Below, in pieces: positions 55,906 to 64,000 of a DNA stretch of 64,000 nucleotides; within the stretch, counting starts at the first letter, position 1, and each line of letters begins with the position of its first letter. The position numbers and the translations under genes are program-made. Under the pieces are notes generated by a model, which was not told where the DNA came from, did not search any database, and worked only from the letters and a program-made list of their open reading frames with translations. This DNA is from Vibrio tapetis subsp. tapetis (lineage in GTDB: Bacteria; Pseudomonadota; Gammaproteobacteria; Enterobacterales; Vibrionaceae), in assembly GCF_900233005.1 (NCBI RefSeq), contig NZ_LT960611.1, positions 2,418,001 through 2,482,000 of the forward strand, given 5' to 3'.

Positions 55906-56334
55906 CTACAAATAAAAGTAACTGTAGGTCACCATGATCACACCTGAAACCAAACAAATGAATGCTAAGCAATAATTAATCGTACAAAACACGACACAAG
56001 AGCGAATAAACCATTTAGGACAAACATCACGGATTTGTGTTAGCCCTCTCTTTCGCCCAATAAATGGGAATGCCACATTGGCCATTAAAGAAAACCGTAG
56101 AATAATACCTGCTAAATCCCACCCCAAAGCTAAGTGCGATTCTATTTCACCGGAACTCTTCTCTCTAAAACGATAATCCTTAACCTTTTGAGGAGTCATA
56201 ATGAGTAGTGGTAGCCCAATAACAACGCTCCAACAAATCATCACCCCTCCTGAAATCAACAAGATAAATAGTGATGGAGGCCCGATCATATCCATAATCA
56301 GTTCAATACCGCTCTCCCATAGATAATGAAACAT
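55906..56334 (-). CDS. small membrane protein, paralogue 3 of a tandem triplet
   Basis: A 142-residue protein with three hydrophobic segments (about 20-45, 78-92 and 112-138). It shares with its two neighbours the blocks LPLLIMTPQKVKDYRF near residue 41 and LALGWDLAGIILRFSLMANVA-type sequence followed by GRKRGLTQIRDVCPKWF. I do not recognise the family. It is the last gene of the minus-strand triplet lying between the two csrB genes, 5 bp after its neighbour. AT-rich compared with the surrounding core genes. Confidence 0.7.
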   Translation of the reverse strand: MFHYLWESGIELIMDMIGPPSLFILLISGGVMICWSVVIGLPLLIMTPQKVKDYRFREKSSGEIESHLALGWDLAGIILRFSLMANVAFPFIGRKRGLTQIRDVCPKWFIRSCVVFCTINYCLAFICLVSGVIMVTYSYFYL

Positions 56335-56339
56335 GATAT

Positions 56340-56738
56340 TTAAGATAGAAAATAGCTATCTATGATTAATATGAAAGTTGATATCAAACCAACGCCGACT
56401 AAAACACTCGCTACCACACTAAAGATCAAGCAGCAGTGAATAAACCATGTTGGGCAAACTTCTCGAATCTTGGTTAACCCCCTTTTTTTGCCAAGCCATG
56501 GGAAAGCAACACTATGCACTATAGAAAATCGTAGGATGAGAGCGACAAAATCCCAGCCTGATGCCAAGCTTGATTCAACGTTCTTATCCTCCCCCAAAAA
56601 CCGGTAATCTTTAGCGGCTTGAGGAGTAAGCATAATCAGAGGAAAACCCGCGATGATGACCCAAACTAGAAGTAAACCACCACAAAAAAACATTCCAAAA
56701 AATGAATACCGTACTACCGTATCTAAGATCAACTGCAA
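56340..56738 (-). CDS. small membrane protein, paralogue 2 of a tandem triplet
   Basis: A 132-residue protein starting MQLILDTVVRYSFFG, with hydrophobic segments near 10-36, 68-82 and 104-130. Conserved blocks GFPLIMLTPQAAKDYRF and GKKRGLTKIREVCPTWF are shared with paralogues 1 and 3. The middle loop with conserved Trp/Asp (GWDFVALILRFS) is probably the family core. Function unknown; gene order and spacing (21 bp upstream, 5 bp downstream) suggest one transcript. Confidence 0.7.
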   Translation of the reverse strand: MQLILDTVVRYSFFGMFFCGGLLLVWVIIAGFPLIMLTPQAAKDYRFLGEDKNVESSLASGWDFVALILRFSIVHSVAFPWLGKKRGLTKIREVCPTWFIHCCLIFSVVASVLVGVGLISTFILIIDSYFLS

Positions 56739-56759
56739 GATTGGCTACTATTATCGAGG

Positions 56760-57155
56760 TTACATATAAATATCTAGAATCATGATTACTGTTGATAGCA
56801 ATATGATTACTGATAAAAAACAAGTAATTGAATAAAAAACAACACTAGAAAGAACAAACCAAGGAGAGCAAAATTCTCTTATTTTACTTAACCCTCGCTT
56901 TTTCCCTAGCCAGGGAAAGGCAACATTAGCAATAACGGAGAATCGTAATATAATAGCAACTATATCCCACCCTGTTGCCAAATGTGACTCCACCTCAGCG
57001 CAGTCTTTACCTTCAAATCGATAATCCTTAACTACCTGTGGAGTAAGCATAATCAAAGGTAAGCCAGCTAAAATAATCCATGCAATTAATACAGCCCCAG
57101 TAACTAAAACACCAAAAAGTGCATAGTGTACTATTGCTTCCAGTATTAAATGCAT
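56760..57155 (-). CDS. small membrane protein, paralogue 1 of a tandem triplet
   Basis: A 131-residue protein starting MHLILEAIVHYALFG (ATG ending 57155, aligned with paralogue 2; a TTG at 57182 would be an unneeded extension). Blocks LPLIMLTPQVVKDYRF and GKKRGLSKIREFCSPWF match the other two. Three hydrophobic segments. It is the first gene of the triplet; AAGAAG overlaps the start as a weak ribosome binding site. The 355 bp between it and csrB copy 2 contain no gene and presumably the promoter. Confidence 0.7.
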   Translation of the reverse strand: MHLILEAIVHYALFGVLVTGAVLIAWIILAGLPLIMLTPQVVKDYRFEGKDCAEVESHLATGWDIVAIILRFSVIANVAFPWLGKKRGLSKIREFCSPWFVLSSVVFYSITCFLSVIILLSTVIMILDIYM

Positions 57156-57510
57156 ACTTCTTGATTTACCACATACAAACAACTGTATCGATTTACGCTA
57201 TTAAAGTGCGTCGTATTCATTGATATTCACTCTGTTTAAATATTGTACAAAGAAAATACAGATAGGCCTTCAAAAACAAAAGAAAGTGGAGGTCAGTAAC
57301 GCTATTTTATCGACGGGATTAACATTTATCTTTAAAAAACAATAACTAGCACTTTTATCATTAAGAAAATGGTTCACTAACTCATTGCAAGTGAAGAGTT
57401 CATGTGCAGGCGTAAGGTATGATTTAATGGCATGTGTATAGCATCTTTACCTATAAAAGCATCAAGACATAACACTAAAAATTTGCTCAATTTATTTTCT
57501 TTCAGGCAAA

Positions 57511-57540
57511 AGAAAAGCCCCGATACTTGCGTATCGGGGC
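57511..57540 (-). terminator. terminator of csrB copy 2
   Basis: Same ten-bp stem GCCCCGATAC/GTATCGGGGC and GCAA loop, followed on the minus strand by TTTTCTTTTG. Confidence 0.92.
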
Positions 57541-57925
57541 CGTAGTCTTACTCGCAGCAATCCGGCTACTAAAAGTGCTCCATGCATCAAATCCTTGATA
57601 GCAGCGCTGTGTCCTTCAGCGTAATCCTTTTCATCGCCTTCCTAGCGGTGTCCTTGATCTTATCCTGATCTGCTAACCTTCCTGATTAGCGTGCTCACTT
57701 GTTCCTTGAGCGGTGTCCTTGACATCATCCTGATGTTTATTCCTTGCCTCTATCCTAGAGAAGTCCATTGTCTTTCCTTAGTAGCTACCATCCTAGTAAC
57801 TATTGAGTCCGTTCAATGTCCTTTTTGCTCCATGCTGGTTATTCATCCTGAGTAACCGAATCTTCATCCTGAAGATAACCTATTCCGTGGTGTATTCCTG
57901 TTCCGTGCCAGCATCCTGCCAACAC
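57511..57925 (-). ncRNA. csrB: CsrB-family regulatory RNA, copy 2
   Basis: Nearly identical to the RNA at 55207-55620. By eye only three substitutions are found in ~414 nt: GTTCC/ATTCC near 57738, GAGG/GAGA near 57760, and CCGTG/CCATG near 57831. It has the same series of AGGA motifs, the same terminator (57511-57540) and a -10-like TAATCTTAT before the 5' end. Similarity to copy 1 continues about 30 bp upstream of the start (through AGCCCATTGCTCA on the minus strand) and then fades apart from the GacA-type box. Multiple CsrB RNAs working redundantly are known in vibrios. Confidence 0.92.
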
Positions 57926-58082
57926 AAATAAGATTACTGATCTGCCAAAAATGAGCAATGGGCTTTTTTTGCGTAGAGATTTACCCCACTTGCAAGTAAT
58001 CAATAAAAATAAATAAAAACAATAAGTTAAAATATAGCAAGTGATAATCCATAGTGTCAAAAGCGTAATCTCCTACAACCCC

Positions 58083-58100
58083 TGTAAGAGATCTCTTACA
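58083..58100 (-). promoter_or_regulatory. GacA/VarA(UvrY)-type upstream activating site, csrB copy 2
   Basis: TGTAAGAGATCTCTTACA, a perfect 18-bp palindrome, about 158 bp upstream of the predicted start of csrB copy 2. GTAATCTCCTACA next to it is also shared with copy 1. This is the textbook GacA box of csrB/rsmZ-type genes. Confidence 0.85.
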
Positions 58101-58276
58101 AGGAGAGCAGCTTTTCTCTACTAAATGTCCAATTCAAGCAAAATAGAAATGTGACTTAAAACACATCGCTCCGCCCTAGCCAAACAGATCGGCAACCCTT
58201 ACTATGTGTTTTTCTCAAAACAAAATGAATTCGGCTATTTTATTGCTCGTTGTTCTTATTTAGCTATGGAGTGCTC

Positions 58277-58552
58277 ATGCTGACTAAAGATGTCACAGAA
58301 GAATTGACTGCTGCGATTCAGTCACTGGTTGATCAAGGTAAAGAACCATCGGTCGCTTTGGTAAAAGCGCGCTTATCTACCCCAGTACCAATGCCTGCCA
58401 TTATCATGGCGTTAAAAGGATGGAAAAATAAGCAACGAATCCCAAAGGTCGAAGTGGCAAGCCCGACTCAAACCGATGCTCAACGTATTGAGCAACTAGA
58501 ACAGCAAGTTGCCAGCCTACTACTTCGCATTGAAAAACTGGAAAACCAATAA
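58277..58552 (+). CDS. small protein with helical N-terminal domain and C-terminal coiled coil
   Basis: A 91-residue protein. The N-terminal ~50 residues ([20 protein letters not shown]...VALVKARL...[12 protein letters not shown]) look like the helical DNA-binding head of KfrA-like proteins. The end is a short leucine-type coiled coil ([19 protein letters not shown]). GGAG lies 5 bp before the ATG. It precedes yaiI by one base, so the two are cotranscribed. The KfrA resemblance is weak and from memory; a nucleoid or DNA-binding role is only a suggestion. Confidence 0.68.
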   Translation: MLTKDVTEELTAAIQSLVDQGKEPSVALVKARLSTPVPMPAIIMALKGWKNKQRIPKVEVASPTQTDAQRIEQLEQQVASLLLRIEKLENQ

Positions 58553-58553
58553 T

Positions 58554-59009
58554 ATGAGCTTCAATATCTGGGTAGATGCAGATGCATGCCCGAAAGTTAT
58601 CCGCGATACGCTTGTCCGCGCGGCGGAACGTACTGGTTTAGAACTTACGTTCGTGGCAAACCACAATGTTCCAGTGCCAAATAGAAACAATATTCATTCC
58701 ATTCAAGTGCCTAGCGGGTTTGATATTGCCGATAATGAAATTGTGAGGCGCGCAAATAAAGGGGATCTAGTGATCACATCCGATATCCCTTTAGCGGATG
58801 AAGTGATTGAAAAAGATGTACAGGCACTAAGCCCAAGAGGCGAGCTTTACACCAAAGAAACCATCAAAGCACGGCTCAATATACGTGATTTTATGGATAC
58901 AATGCGCTCAAGCGGCGTTCAAACTGGTGGCCCTGCGGCGCTATCACAAACCGATAGACGTGAGTTTGCCAATCACCTTGATCGGATATTAGCGAAAGCG
59001 AAGATCTAA
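58554..59009 (+). CDS. yaiI: YaiI-like DUF188 (UPF0178) protein
   Basis: A 151-residue protein beginning [20 protein letters not shown], the DUF188 signature with its acidic DADACP motif (PIN-like/NYN-related fold). It continues through [13 protein letters not shown] near residue 85 and the C-terminal [20 protein letters not shown]. The active-site-like Asp residues suggest a metal-dependent nuclease fold, but no activity is established. It starts 1 bp after the small coiled-coil gene. Confidence 0.92.
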   Translation: MSFNIWVDADACPKVIRDTLVRAAERTGLELTFVANHNVPVPNRNNIHSIQVPSGFDIADNEIVRRANKGDLVITSDIPLADEVIEKDVQALSPRGELYTKETIKARLNIRDFMDTMRSSGVQTGGPAALSQTDRREFANHLDRILAKAKI

Positions 59010-59067
59010 TAATCAAGCGCTAAGCAAGGTAAAGGCTTAGGTAAGCTAGTGGCATTAGTATTCGTCG

Positions 59068-59490
59068 CTAATTTATTATTTCGGGCTTCATTGTGTCGAC
59101 CATGAAGTCCAATAGTGTTTGCCAAGCTTGGCGATGCTCGTCGGTATAAGCTTGTTGAAGGTGCTGCTCAAAAGCATGATGCAGTGCCGTGTTCAGTAGC
59201 GAAAAATGCGATTTCTTAACGTTATAGTCGTTATGGCGATGAGCAAGCTGAGTCAGCTGAGTCAGCATTGGCACCAACATACCCATATCTTTCACACCAT
59301 TAACAGCCACCTCAAGCATCGCAATCAGCTTACGGCCTTGAATGTCCAAATCATTTCTAAATAAAGCCTGTAACCTTGGCTCTAATTCAAACAACTTACC
59401 ATAGTAGTGCTTTGCAAATTCATGAGGCGACTCTTCCACTTGGCGGTAGCACTCTTGAACTAAATAAATTTGTTGCTCTGATAACACCAT
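59068..59490 (-). CDS. single-domain globin
   Basis: A 140-residue protein with the globin fold of the flavohaemoglobin/bacterial haemoglobin type: LVQECYRQVEES at the A helix, FAKHYYGKLFELEPRLQALF for B-C-E, and a candidate proximal His in QLAHRHNDYNV near residue 80. No reductase domain follows, so it would be an oxygen or nitric-oxide binding protein needing a separate reductase. Start set at the ATG ending 59490; a longer frame to 59565 is possible but lacks globin similarity. Minus strand, next to the DUF2310 gene (77 bp away). Confidence 0.8.
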   Translation of the reverse strand: MVLSEQQIYLVQECYRQVEESPHEFAKHYYGKLFELEPRLQALFRNDLDIQGRKLIAMLEVAVNGVKDMGMLVPMLTQLTQLAHRHNDYNVKKSHFSLLNTALHHAFEQHLQQAYTDEHRQAWQTLLDFMVDTMKPEIIN

Positions 59491-59567
59491 ACACCAATGC
59501 AATCCCTTGAATACTCTTGCTCTAGCGTATAAAACAGGCGGCGTATTGTAAACCGCCTTATTCATAC

Positions 59568-60341
59568 TTAATCTTTAAAGTCCCAAGATAAATTGCTCAC
59601 AATCATACATTCATCACATTTGAAATCGAACACTCCGTGTATCGGCTGATCAACCGCCCAGTCCCCATCACACACAGGGCACTTACGAGACATTTCAGAT
59701 TCTTTGCTCGTCCCCGCCACTCGATAGATGTAAAGATAAGTTGGGATACCACTGACCTCTTTCAAACGGCGACATAAATCCCAACCTCGCTTAAACAGTA
59801 AGCTCTTACTCGATGAAATCTCGTGTAATGACGGACACTCAACGACAGAACCGTTCATTTGCAACTGATCGCATGCGCTCCAATCTTCTTGCCACTTGAT
59901 GATTTTCTTGTGATCGCCATTGCCAATAGGAGGCAAATAATAAAGAGGCACAGGAAGGAAATGATCGCCGCAACGAATCGGCGAGCAAGTGTGTAAAAAA
60001 CTGGTGTACAGAATTTGCCATGAGGGTGGCTGACAAACATCACTCGGATCTGAATTCATATCTTCACCGATGATTTTGATTTTAGGCTGTAATAAACCAA
60101 AGTCAGCCAGTTTATTCAGCGCGTGCTTTACCTGCACACTGTGATAATCCGGATGAAGACTATCCTCAGCCGGGCACACCACTCGAGCGGTAAACACACC
60201 GCCACTCATACTCACAGGGAGCTCTCGGCCTAGCAATTGACCATTGTATCTCAAGCAATCCAATACATAGTTGATCGCTTTTTCTACCTCTCCCATAGAG
60301 GTATCACGGTACACTTCAAACGTTATTTCAGTAATATACAT
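59568..60341 (-). CDS. DUF2310 Zn-ribbon protein
   Basis: A 257-residue protein ending in a zinc ribbon (CPVCDGDW near residue 221 and CDECM near 243) and starting MYITEITFEVYRDTSM, as DUF2310 proteins do. These are described as possible nucleic-acid-binding proteins only because of the ribbon. It begins 3 bp after the syd stop on the same strand, so syd-DUF2310 is an operon. Function unknown. Confidence 0.85.
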   Translation of the reverse strand: MYITEITFEVYRDTSMGEVEKAINYVLDCLRYNGQLLGRELPVSMSGGVFTARVVCPAEDSLHPDYHSVQVKHALNKLADFGLLQPKIKIIGEDMNSDPSDVCQPPSWQILYTSFLHTCSPIRCGDHFLPVPLYYLPPIGNGDHKKIIKWQEDWSACDQLQMNGSVVECPSLHEISSSKSLLFKRGWDLCRRLKEVSGIPTYLYIYRVAGTSKESEMSRKCPVCDGDWAVDQPIHGVFDFKCDECMIVSNLSWDFKD

Positions 60342-60344
60342 AGC

Positions 60345-60896
60345 TTACGATTCAACCACAGCGGTAAGTTGCGCTAAAAACTCACTAAGCGAGGGGGCTA
60401 ACACATCGCGTTTATCCGTGCCCAAGCGTTCAAAGATCACTTCACCTGAAAGGTTACAAATAGAGATCACATCCAGTTCACTCTCCGTCACGCCAATAAA
60501 CATGGTTGGTTTCAACTTTAAACGACGTTGGGTAATTAAATGACCTAGCATGTTTTCTTGAAGACGTTCAAAGTCTTCTTCACTCCACACTTGAAGCAAA
60601 GACAGCGGTTTCCCCTGCCAAGTCGCGTCCATATCCGCACTGTACTGACAACCGTAAAACGCTTTAATGTCTTCATGCAACTCAAGTTCGATCGCTTTTT
60701 CAACATTAGTAAAATCAGCAGGCACTTCTTTGGTTACCGGTTTCCAAAGCACGCAATCTTCTAGCGTCGATTCAATGCACGGCGATGCTAAACCTACCAA
60801 TTCAGTGTTTAGTGGCAATTTTTGTTTGCTGTCTTGCCAAGCAGACAAAAAGCGTTGGCTAAAATCTAATAAGGCTGTTGTAGCACTTTGCGACAT
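60345..60896 (-). CDS. syd: Syd, SecY-interacting protein
   Basis: A 183-residue peripheral protein that binds SecY at the inner membrane and helps monitor SecYEG assembly. Matches Syd along its length: [16 protein letters not shown] near residue 38, [19 protein letters not shown] near 98 and [19 protein letters not shown] near 117. E. coli has the order yqcC-csrB-syd-queF, and the same set is found here. It is divergent from queF with a 114-bp gap. Confidence 0.94.
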   Translation of the reverse strand: MSQSATTALLDFSQRFLSAWQDSKQKLPLNTELVGLASPCIESTLEDCVLWKPVTKEVPADFTNVEKAIELELHEDIKAFYGCQYSADMDATWQGKPLSLLQVWSEEDFERLQENMLGHLITQRRLKLKPTMFIGVTESELDVISICNLSGEVIFERLGTDKRDVLAPSLSEFLAQLTAVVES

Positions 60897-61010
60897 AAGG
60901 TGGACCTCTTTATTGCCTCTCTCATCAGACGTTAAATGAACGCTATTAATGACAGAGTACGTGGGATTCAGTAAACTTTGGCCTATTCTAATCGAATTTA
61001 TTAAGCAAGT

Positions 61011-61856
61011 ATGAGTAAATATTCCAACGCAAAAGAGTTAGCAGGCCTAACCCTTGGTCAAAAAACCGAATACAGCAGCCAATACGCACCTAGCCTATTG
61101 CAAGCCGTTCCTCGTAGCTTAAACCGAGATGACATCAATCTTGGTGAGGTATTGCCATTTCATGGTGTGGATATTTGGACACTCTACGAGCTTTCTTGGC
61201 TGAATGAAAAAGGCTTACCTCAAGTCGCTGTCGGTGATGTAACCTTGCCAGCCACCAGCCCGAACCTGATTGAATCTAAATCATTTAAGTTGTATTTGAA
61301 CAGCTTCAACCAAACCAAATTTTCTAGTTGGGATGAGGTAAAGTCAGCCTTAATTAAAGATCTATCGGCTTGTGCTGGCGAGCCTGTTGAAGTGAGTATT
61401 CAAGCAGTGCAGCACTATGACCAACAACACATCGTACCGATGAACGGGATCTGCATCGACGATCAAGACATTGAGATTACTGATTACGAATTCGATGCTT
61501 CAATATTACAAGACTCAACCTCAGATGACGTCATCACCGAATCTTTAGTTAGTAATTTATTAAAATCAAACTGTCTAATCACCAATCAACCGGATTGGGG
61601 TAGCGTAATGATTGAATACACTGGGCCAAAAATTAATCAAGAAACCCTACTTCGCTACCTAGTCTCGTTTCGTGAGCACAACGAATTTCACGAACAATGT
61701 GTCGAACGTATTTTTATGGACATCATGCAGTATTGCCATCCAAGCTCGCTTACCGTGTACGCTCGCTATACACGACGAGGCGGTCTCGATATTAACCCAT
61801 ACCGCTCAACGAGTACGGCAATGCCCACTCAAAATTTGCGTTTAGCTAGACAATAA
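61011..61856 (+). CDS. queF: QueF, NADPH-dependent preQ0 reductase
   Basis: A 281-residue bimodular tunnelling-fold enzyme reducing 7-cyano-7-deazaguanine to preQ1 in queuosine synthesis. The NADPH/QueF motif [15 protein letters not shown] is at residues 88-102. The catalytic Cys188 lies in [14 protein letters not shown] with Asp195, and VMIEYTG and [13 protein letters not shown] follow. Length agrees with E. coli QueF (282). It is divergent from syd as in E. coli and followed 27 bp later by the TPR protein. Confidence 0.96.
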   Translation: MSKYSNAKELAGLTLGQKTEYSSQYAPSLLQAVPRSLNRDDINLGEVLPFHGVDIWTLYELSWLNEKGLPQVAVGDVTLPATSPNLIESKSFKLYLNSFNQTKFSSWDEVKSALIKDLSACAGEPVEVSIQAVQHYDQQHIVPMNGICIDDQDIEITDYEFDASILQDSTSDDVITESLVSNLLKSNCLITNQPDWGSVMIEYTGPKINQETLLRYLVSFREHNEFHEQCVERIFMDIMQYCHPSSLTVYARYTRRGGLDINPYRSTSTAMPTQNLRLARQ

Positions 61857-61883
61857 CACCTCATTGTTCGGAGTATGTAATCA

Positions 61884-64000
61884 ATGAAATGGTTTGCTTG
61901 GTCACCTTTTGCCCTTTTGCTTTTTCTATGGACATCATCAGTACAAGCGAAGATTTATACTTCCCCTGTACTCAATGAGGCGGCCAAGTTAGTTGAAATC
62001 GATCCTAAGAAGTCGAAATTGATTGCAGAAAAATTTCTTACACAAAGAAAACTTACGGACAAGAGTCTTAAGGGGCCAACGTCACTGCCCCGTGAAGATA
62101 CCGACACAACACTAAGAACCCCAAACAGCACCATTGATGCTTTTCATGTGCTTGCTCAGGCTGAGTTTTTATTGGGTAAACCCAAACTGGCTCTTTCTCA
62201 TCTAGAGAATGCAGAAGATCTCGCAACTCAATATCGTCTACCTTTTATTCAGCTCGCGACTAAGTTATTGCGCGCTGATTTACTATGGCAACAAACTCAA
62301 GATCCAGACCGAGTAATACCGATCCTCGACGACGTACAAAGCACGCTAAACAAATTGCCCACCGCCACCCAACTCGGACGCGGCCTGTTTTATGAGCTGA
62401 GTATGCAAAGGGCAGAGATTTACTCGGTACAAGGCAATCAAGACCAAGCAGAGGAAGCCTTTACCAAGGCACATCAGTATCTAACAGACATTGGTAACTT
62501 AGAGATAACCATTGAATATCACTTACTGGTTGGTAAGCACTTTTTACGCTACAAGCGTTACGATAACGCACTGACCGAGTTGCTCACCAGCTACTGGAAG
62601 TCCATAGAATCGGATGCCAGTTTGCAACTCGCTAAAGCAAACTATCAATTAGCCCAATTATTCATGCAACGCCAAGTGCTCGATAAAGCTTTGGAGCACT
62701 TATCCGGGGCAGCAGATTTCTATGGCAAATTTGAACATTCATTGGTGCTTGCCGATGTCTTAAAACAAATGGCAGATATTTATTTTCTTCAAGGGAAATA
62801 TAACCTCGCTTTAGTCCACTATTTTAATGTTTTGGACCACGAGTATTTTGCGAGAGATGTTTACGACGTAATTGATTTACGATTAAGTATTGCTGACACT
62901 TATTTACAATTATTTAACTTTACTCTGGCTGAGCAATATTTAGACAAAGCCAGAAACCTTGTCACCTATACGGAAATAAAACCGCTTAAGGCTCGCACTT
63001 TATTATTAACTGCCACCCTAGCACTGCAACAAAATGAAATCCAAGAAGCCATCGACACCGCGAAAGAAGCGCAGTTTTTAGGCCAAGAAATAAATAACTT
63101 TGCGATAATGAAAAAATCATTTCTCGTATTGACGAGTGCCTACGAAGAAAAAGGCATGTATGAAGAATCATTACTGGCTCTAAAAAACTACTCAGCCATT
63201 GCCGCAAATCAACAAGAGCGTCTTAGTCAAATAAACGAAAATGTCCTCAGACAACAAAAAGACATCATCGAGCAGTCTCTGCATTACAAGGGACTAGAGG
63301 TCGATTTATCTGTCGCAAAAAATGAATACCAACGATTCCAAAAAACCGCATTTGGCCTATTCATTCTGTCACTTATTTTCATTATTCTGTCCATACGCCG
63401 TGGTTACATTATCAGTAACTTAACAGAGCAAGTGACGTCGCTTTCCAAAGACTTATTTACTCACACTCGCTCTGGGTTACAAAACCTTAAAAAGCTCAAT
63501 AATAAATTACCCGGCTCCTTAAAACGAAGCAGTGCTAACTTTGAACAGTGGCAAATGGGCGAGCTGATCAATGAACCTTTTAGTGATCGACTCAGATTCG
63601 CAATGTTCGATTTTCCCTTTTTGCGTCACACGTATTTAGCACAAGGATATCAAGCTGGATTAAACTTAGAACGTGCATTTGGCGACTTCATCAGCTCAAA
63701 AATATCGGAACCAGCACGTTTGTATCACTTTTCAGACGGCATGTTTTTGTACGTAGAACCTAACACTGACCCTAATACGAATCCGCAAGACATGTTTGAT
63801 AGAATTGGCAGCTGGATCTCAGATTTTGAGCCCAATAGAAAAATATCACGCAAAGTACGCGTAGGTATGGCAGATTATCCATTCTTACCTCGAGCTTATA
63901 CGGCAATCAATGATCAGGAGCTAATCGATATCCTGTTGATGTCGACTCACTTAGCGCGAAGTATAGAGAAGAATCGGAATATTGACGGTAGCCAATGGGT
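61884..64000 (+). CDS. TPR membrane protein with a degenerate GGDEF-like domain (3' end outside window)
   Basis: An open frame of at least 705 codons running off the right edge. Signal peptide (MKWFAWSPFALLLFLWTSSVQA), then a long periplasmic region of TPR-like helical pairs (about residues 60-430), a coiled segment, one membrane helix (FGLFILSLIFIILSI, around 490-505) and a cytoplasmic domain. Where an active diguanylate cyclase would have GG(D/E)EF, this protein reads LYHFSDGMFLYV (near residue 615), so it is probably catalytically dead. It may be the counterpart of V. cholerae CdgG, from memory and unverified. GGAG lies 10 bp before the ATG. The stop codon is not seen. Confidence 0.8.
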   Translation, partial: MKWFAWSPFALLLFLWTSSVQAKIYTSPVLNEAAKLVEIDPKKSKLIAEKFLTQRKLTDKSLKGPTSLPREDTDTTLRTPNSTIDAFHVLAQAEFLLGKPKLALSHLENAEDLATQYRLPFIQLATKLLRADLLWQQTQDPDRVIPILDDVQSTLNKLPTATQLGRGLFYELSMQRAEIYSVQGNQDQAEEAFTKAHQYLTDIGNLEITIEYHLLVGKHFLRYKRYDNALTELLTSYWKSIESDASLQLAKANYQLAQLFMQRQVLDKALEHLSGAADFYGKFEHSLVLADVLKQMADIYFLQGKYNLALVHYFNVLDHEYFARDVYDVIDLRLSIADTYLQLFNFTLAEQYLDKARNLVTYTEIKPLKARTLLLTATLALQQNEIQEAIDTAKEAQFLGQEINNFAIMKKSFLVLTSAYEEKGMYEESLLALKNYSAIAANQQERLSQINENVLRQQKDIIEQSLHYKGLEVDLSVAKNEYQRFQKTAFGLFILSLIFIILSIRRGYIISNLTEQVTSLSKDLFTHTRSGLQNLKKLNNKLPGSLKRSSANFEQWQMGELINEPFSDRLRFAMFDFPFLRHTYLAQGYQAGLNLERAFGDFISSKISEPARLYHFSDGMFLYVEPNTDPNTNPQDMFDRIGSWISDFEPNRKISRKVRVGMADYPFLPRAYTAINDQELIDILLMSTHLARSIEKNRNIDGSQW

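Noticed and set aside
57839..58060. 73-residue open frame on the minus strand
   Set aside because: Begins upstream of csrB copy 2 and ends inside it; it overlaps the RNA promoter, and nothing comparable is kept at copy 1.

Overview
The window is a piece of a Vibrio chromosome (Vibrionaceae, Gammaproteobacteria). I infer this from whole-gene similarity, and from gene orders shared with E. coli and typical of Vibrio: bcp-perM-bepA-arsC-like; gmhA next to fadE; dnaQ/rnhA/yafS/gloB/mltD; rpsB-tsf-pyrH-frr-uppS-cdsA-ispC-rseP-bamA-skp-lpxD-fabZ-lpxA-lpxB-rnhB-dnaE-accA; and truC-yqcC-csrB-syd-queF. No rRNA, tRNA, prophage or CRISPR array was recognised.

Left edge (1 to about 2720) is accessory, AT-rich DNA. 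It carries a two-gene anti-phage module that looks like Kiwa (membrane protein KwaA, cut by the window edge, and DUF4868 protein KwaB). A frameshifted pseudogene and a gene-free AT-rich stretch with direct repeats follow. The accessory DNA ends abruptly inside bcp: only the last ~45 codons of that peroxiredoxin gene remain, followed by its terminator and the normal neighbour perM.

2.9-9.7 kb: perM-like permease and a TusA-like protein (minus strand), then bepA, an arsC-like gene and DUF2069 (plus strand). An IS4-family element with a frameshifted transposase follows, then DUF2066. The IS lies where synteny would lead one to look for hda, and no hda is visible in the window. 9.8-18 kb: uracil permease uraA and uracil phosphoribosyltransferase upp (convergent), purM-purN, yafJ-gmhA, and fadE, with recognisable PurR and FadR operators. 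18-28 kb: a TIGR03503-like protein, dnaQ/rnhA, a methyltransferase, gloB, mltD, a Yip1-like protein, yafD, glnB (PII), a small membrane protein, a cytochrome c and tilS.

28-48 kb is the large minus-strand block for translation (rpsB, tsf, frr), UMP kinase, isoprenoid/phospholipid/lipid A synthesis (uppS, cdsA, ispC, fabZ, lpxA/B/D), outer membrane assembly (skp, bamA, rseP), and replication/fatty acid synthesis (rnhB, dnaE, accA). Two intergenic heptanucleotide arrays of eight perfect units each lie in or beside it. Divergent from rpsB are map and glnD. GlnD is the enzyme that uridylylates the GlnB encoded 24 kb away.

52-64 kb: yaeH, truC-yqcC, DUF3549-DUF3301, then two nearly identical ~414-nt CsrB-family regulatory RNAs (minus strand). 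Each has a GacA/VarA-type palindrome about 155 bp upstream, and between them sit three tandem paralogous small membrane-protein genes. After these come a small coiled-coil protein, yaiI, a globin, DUF2310, syd, queF and a TPR/degenerate-GGDEF membrane protein that runs off the window. The most unusual parts are the Kiwa island truncating bcp, the twin csrB genes flanking the triplicated gene family, the heptamer arrays, and the apparent absence of hda.
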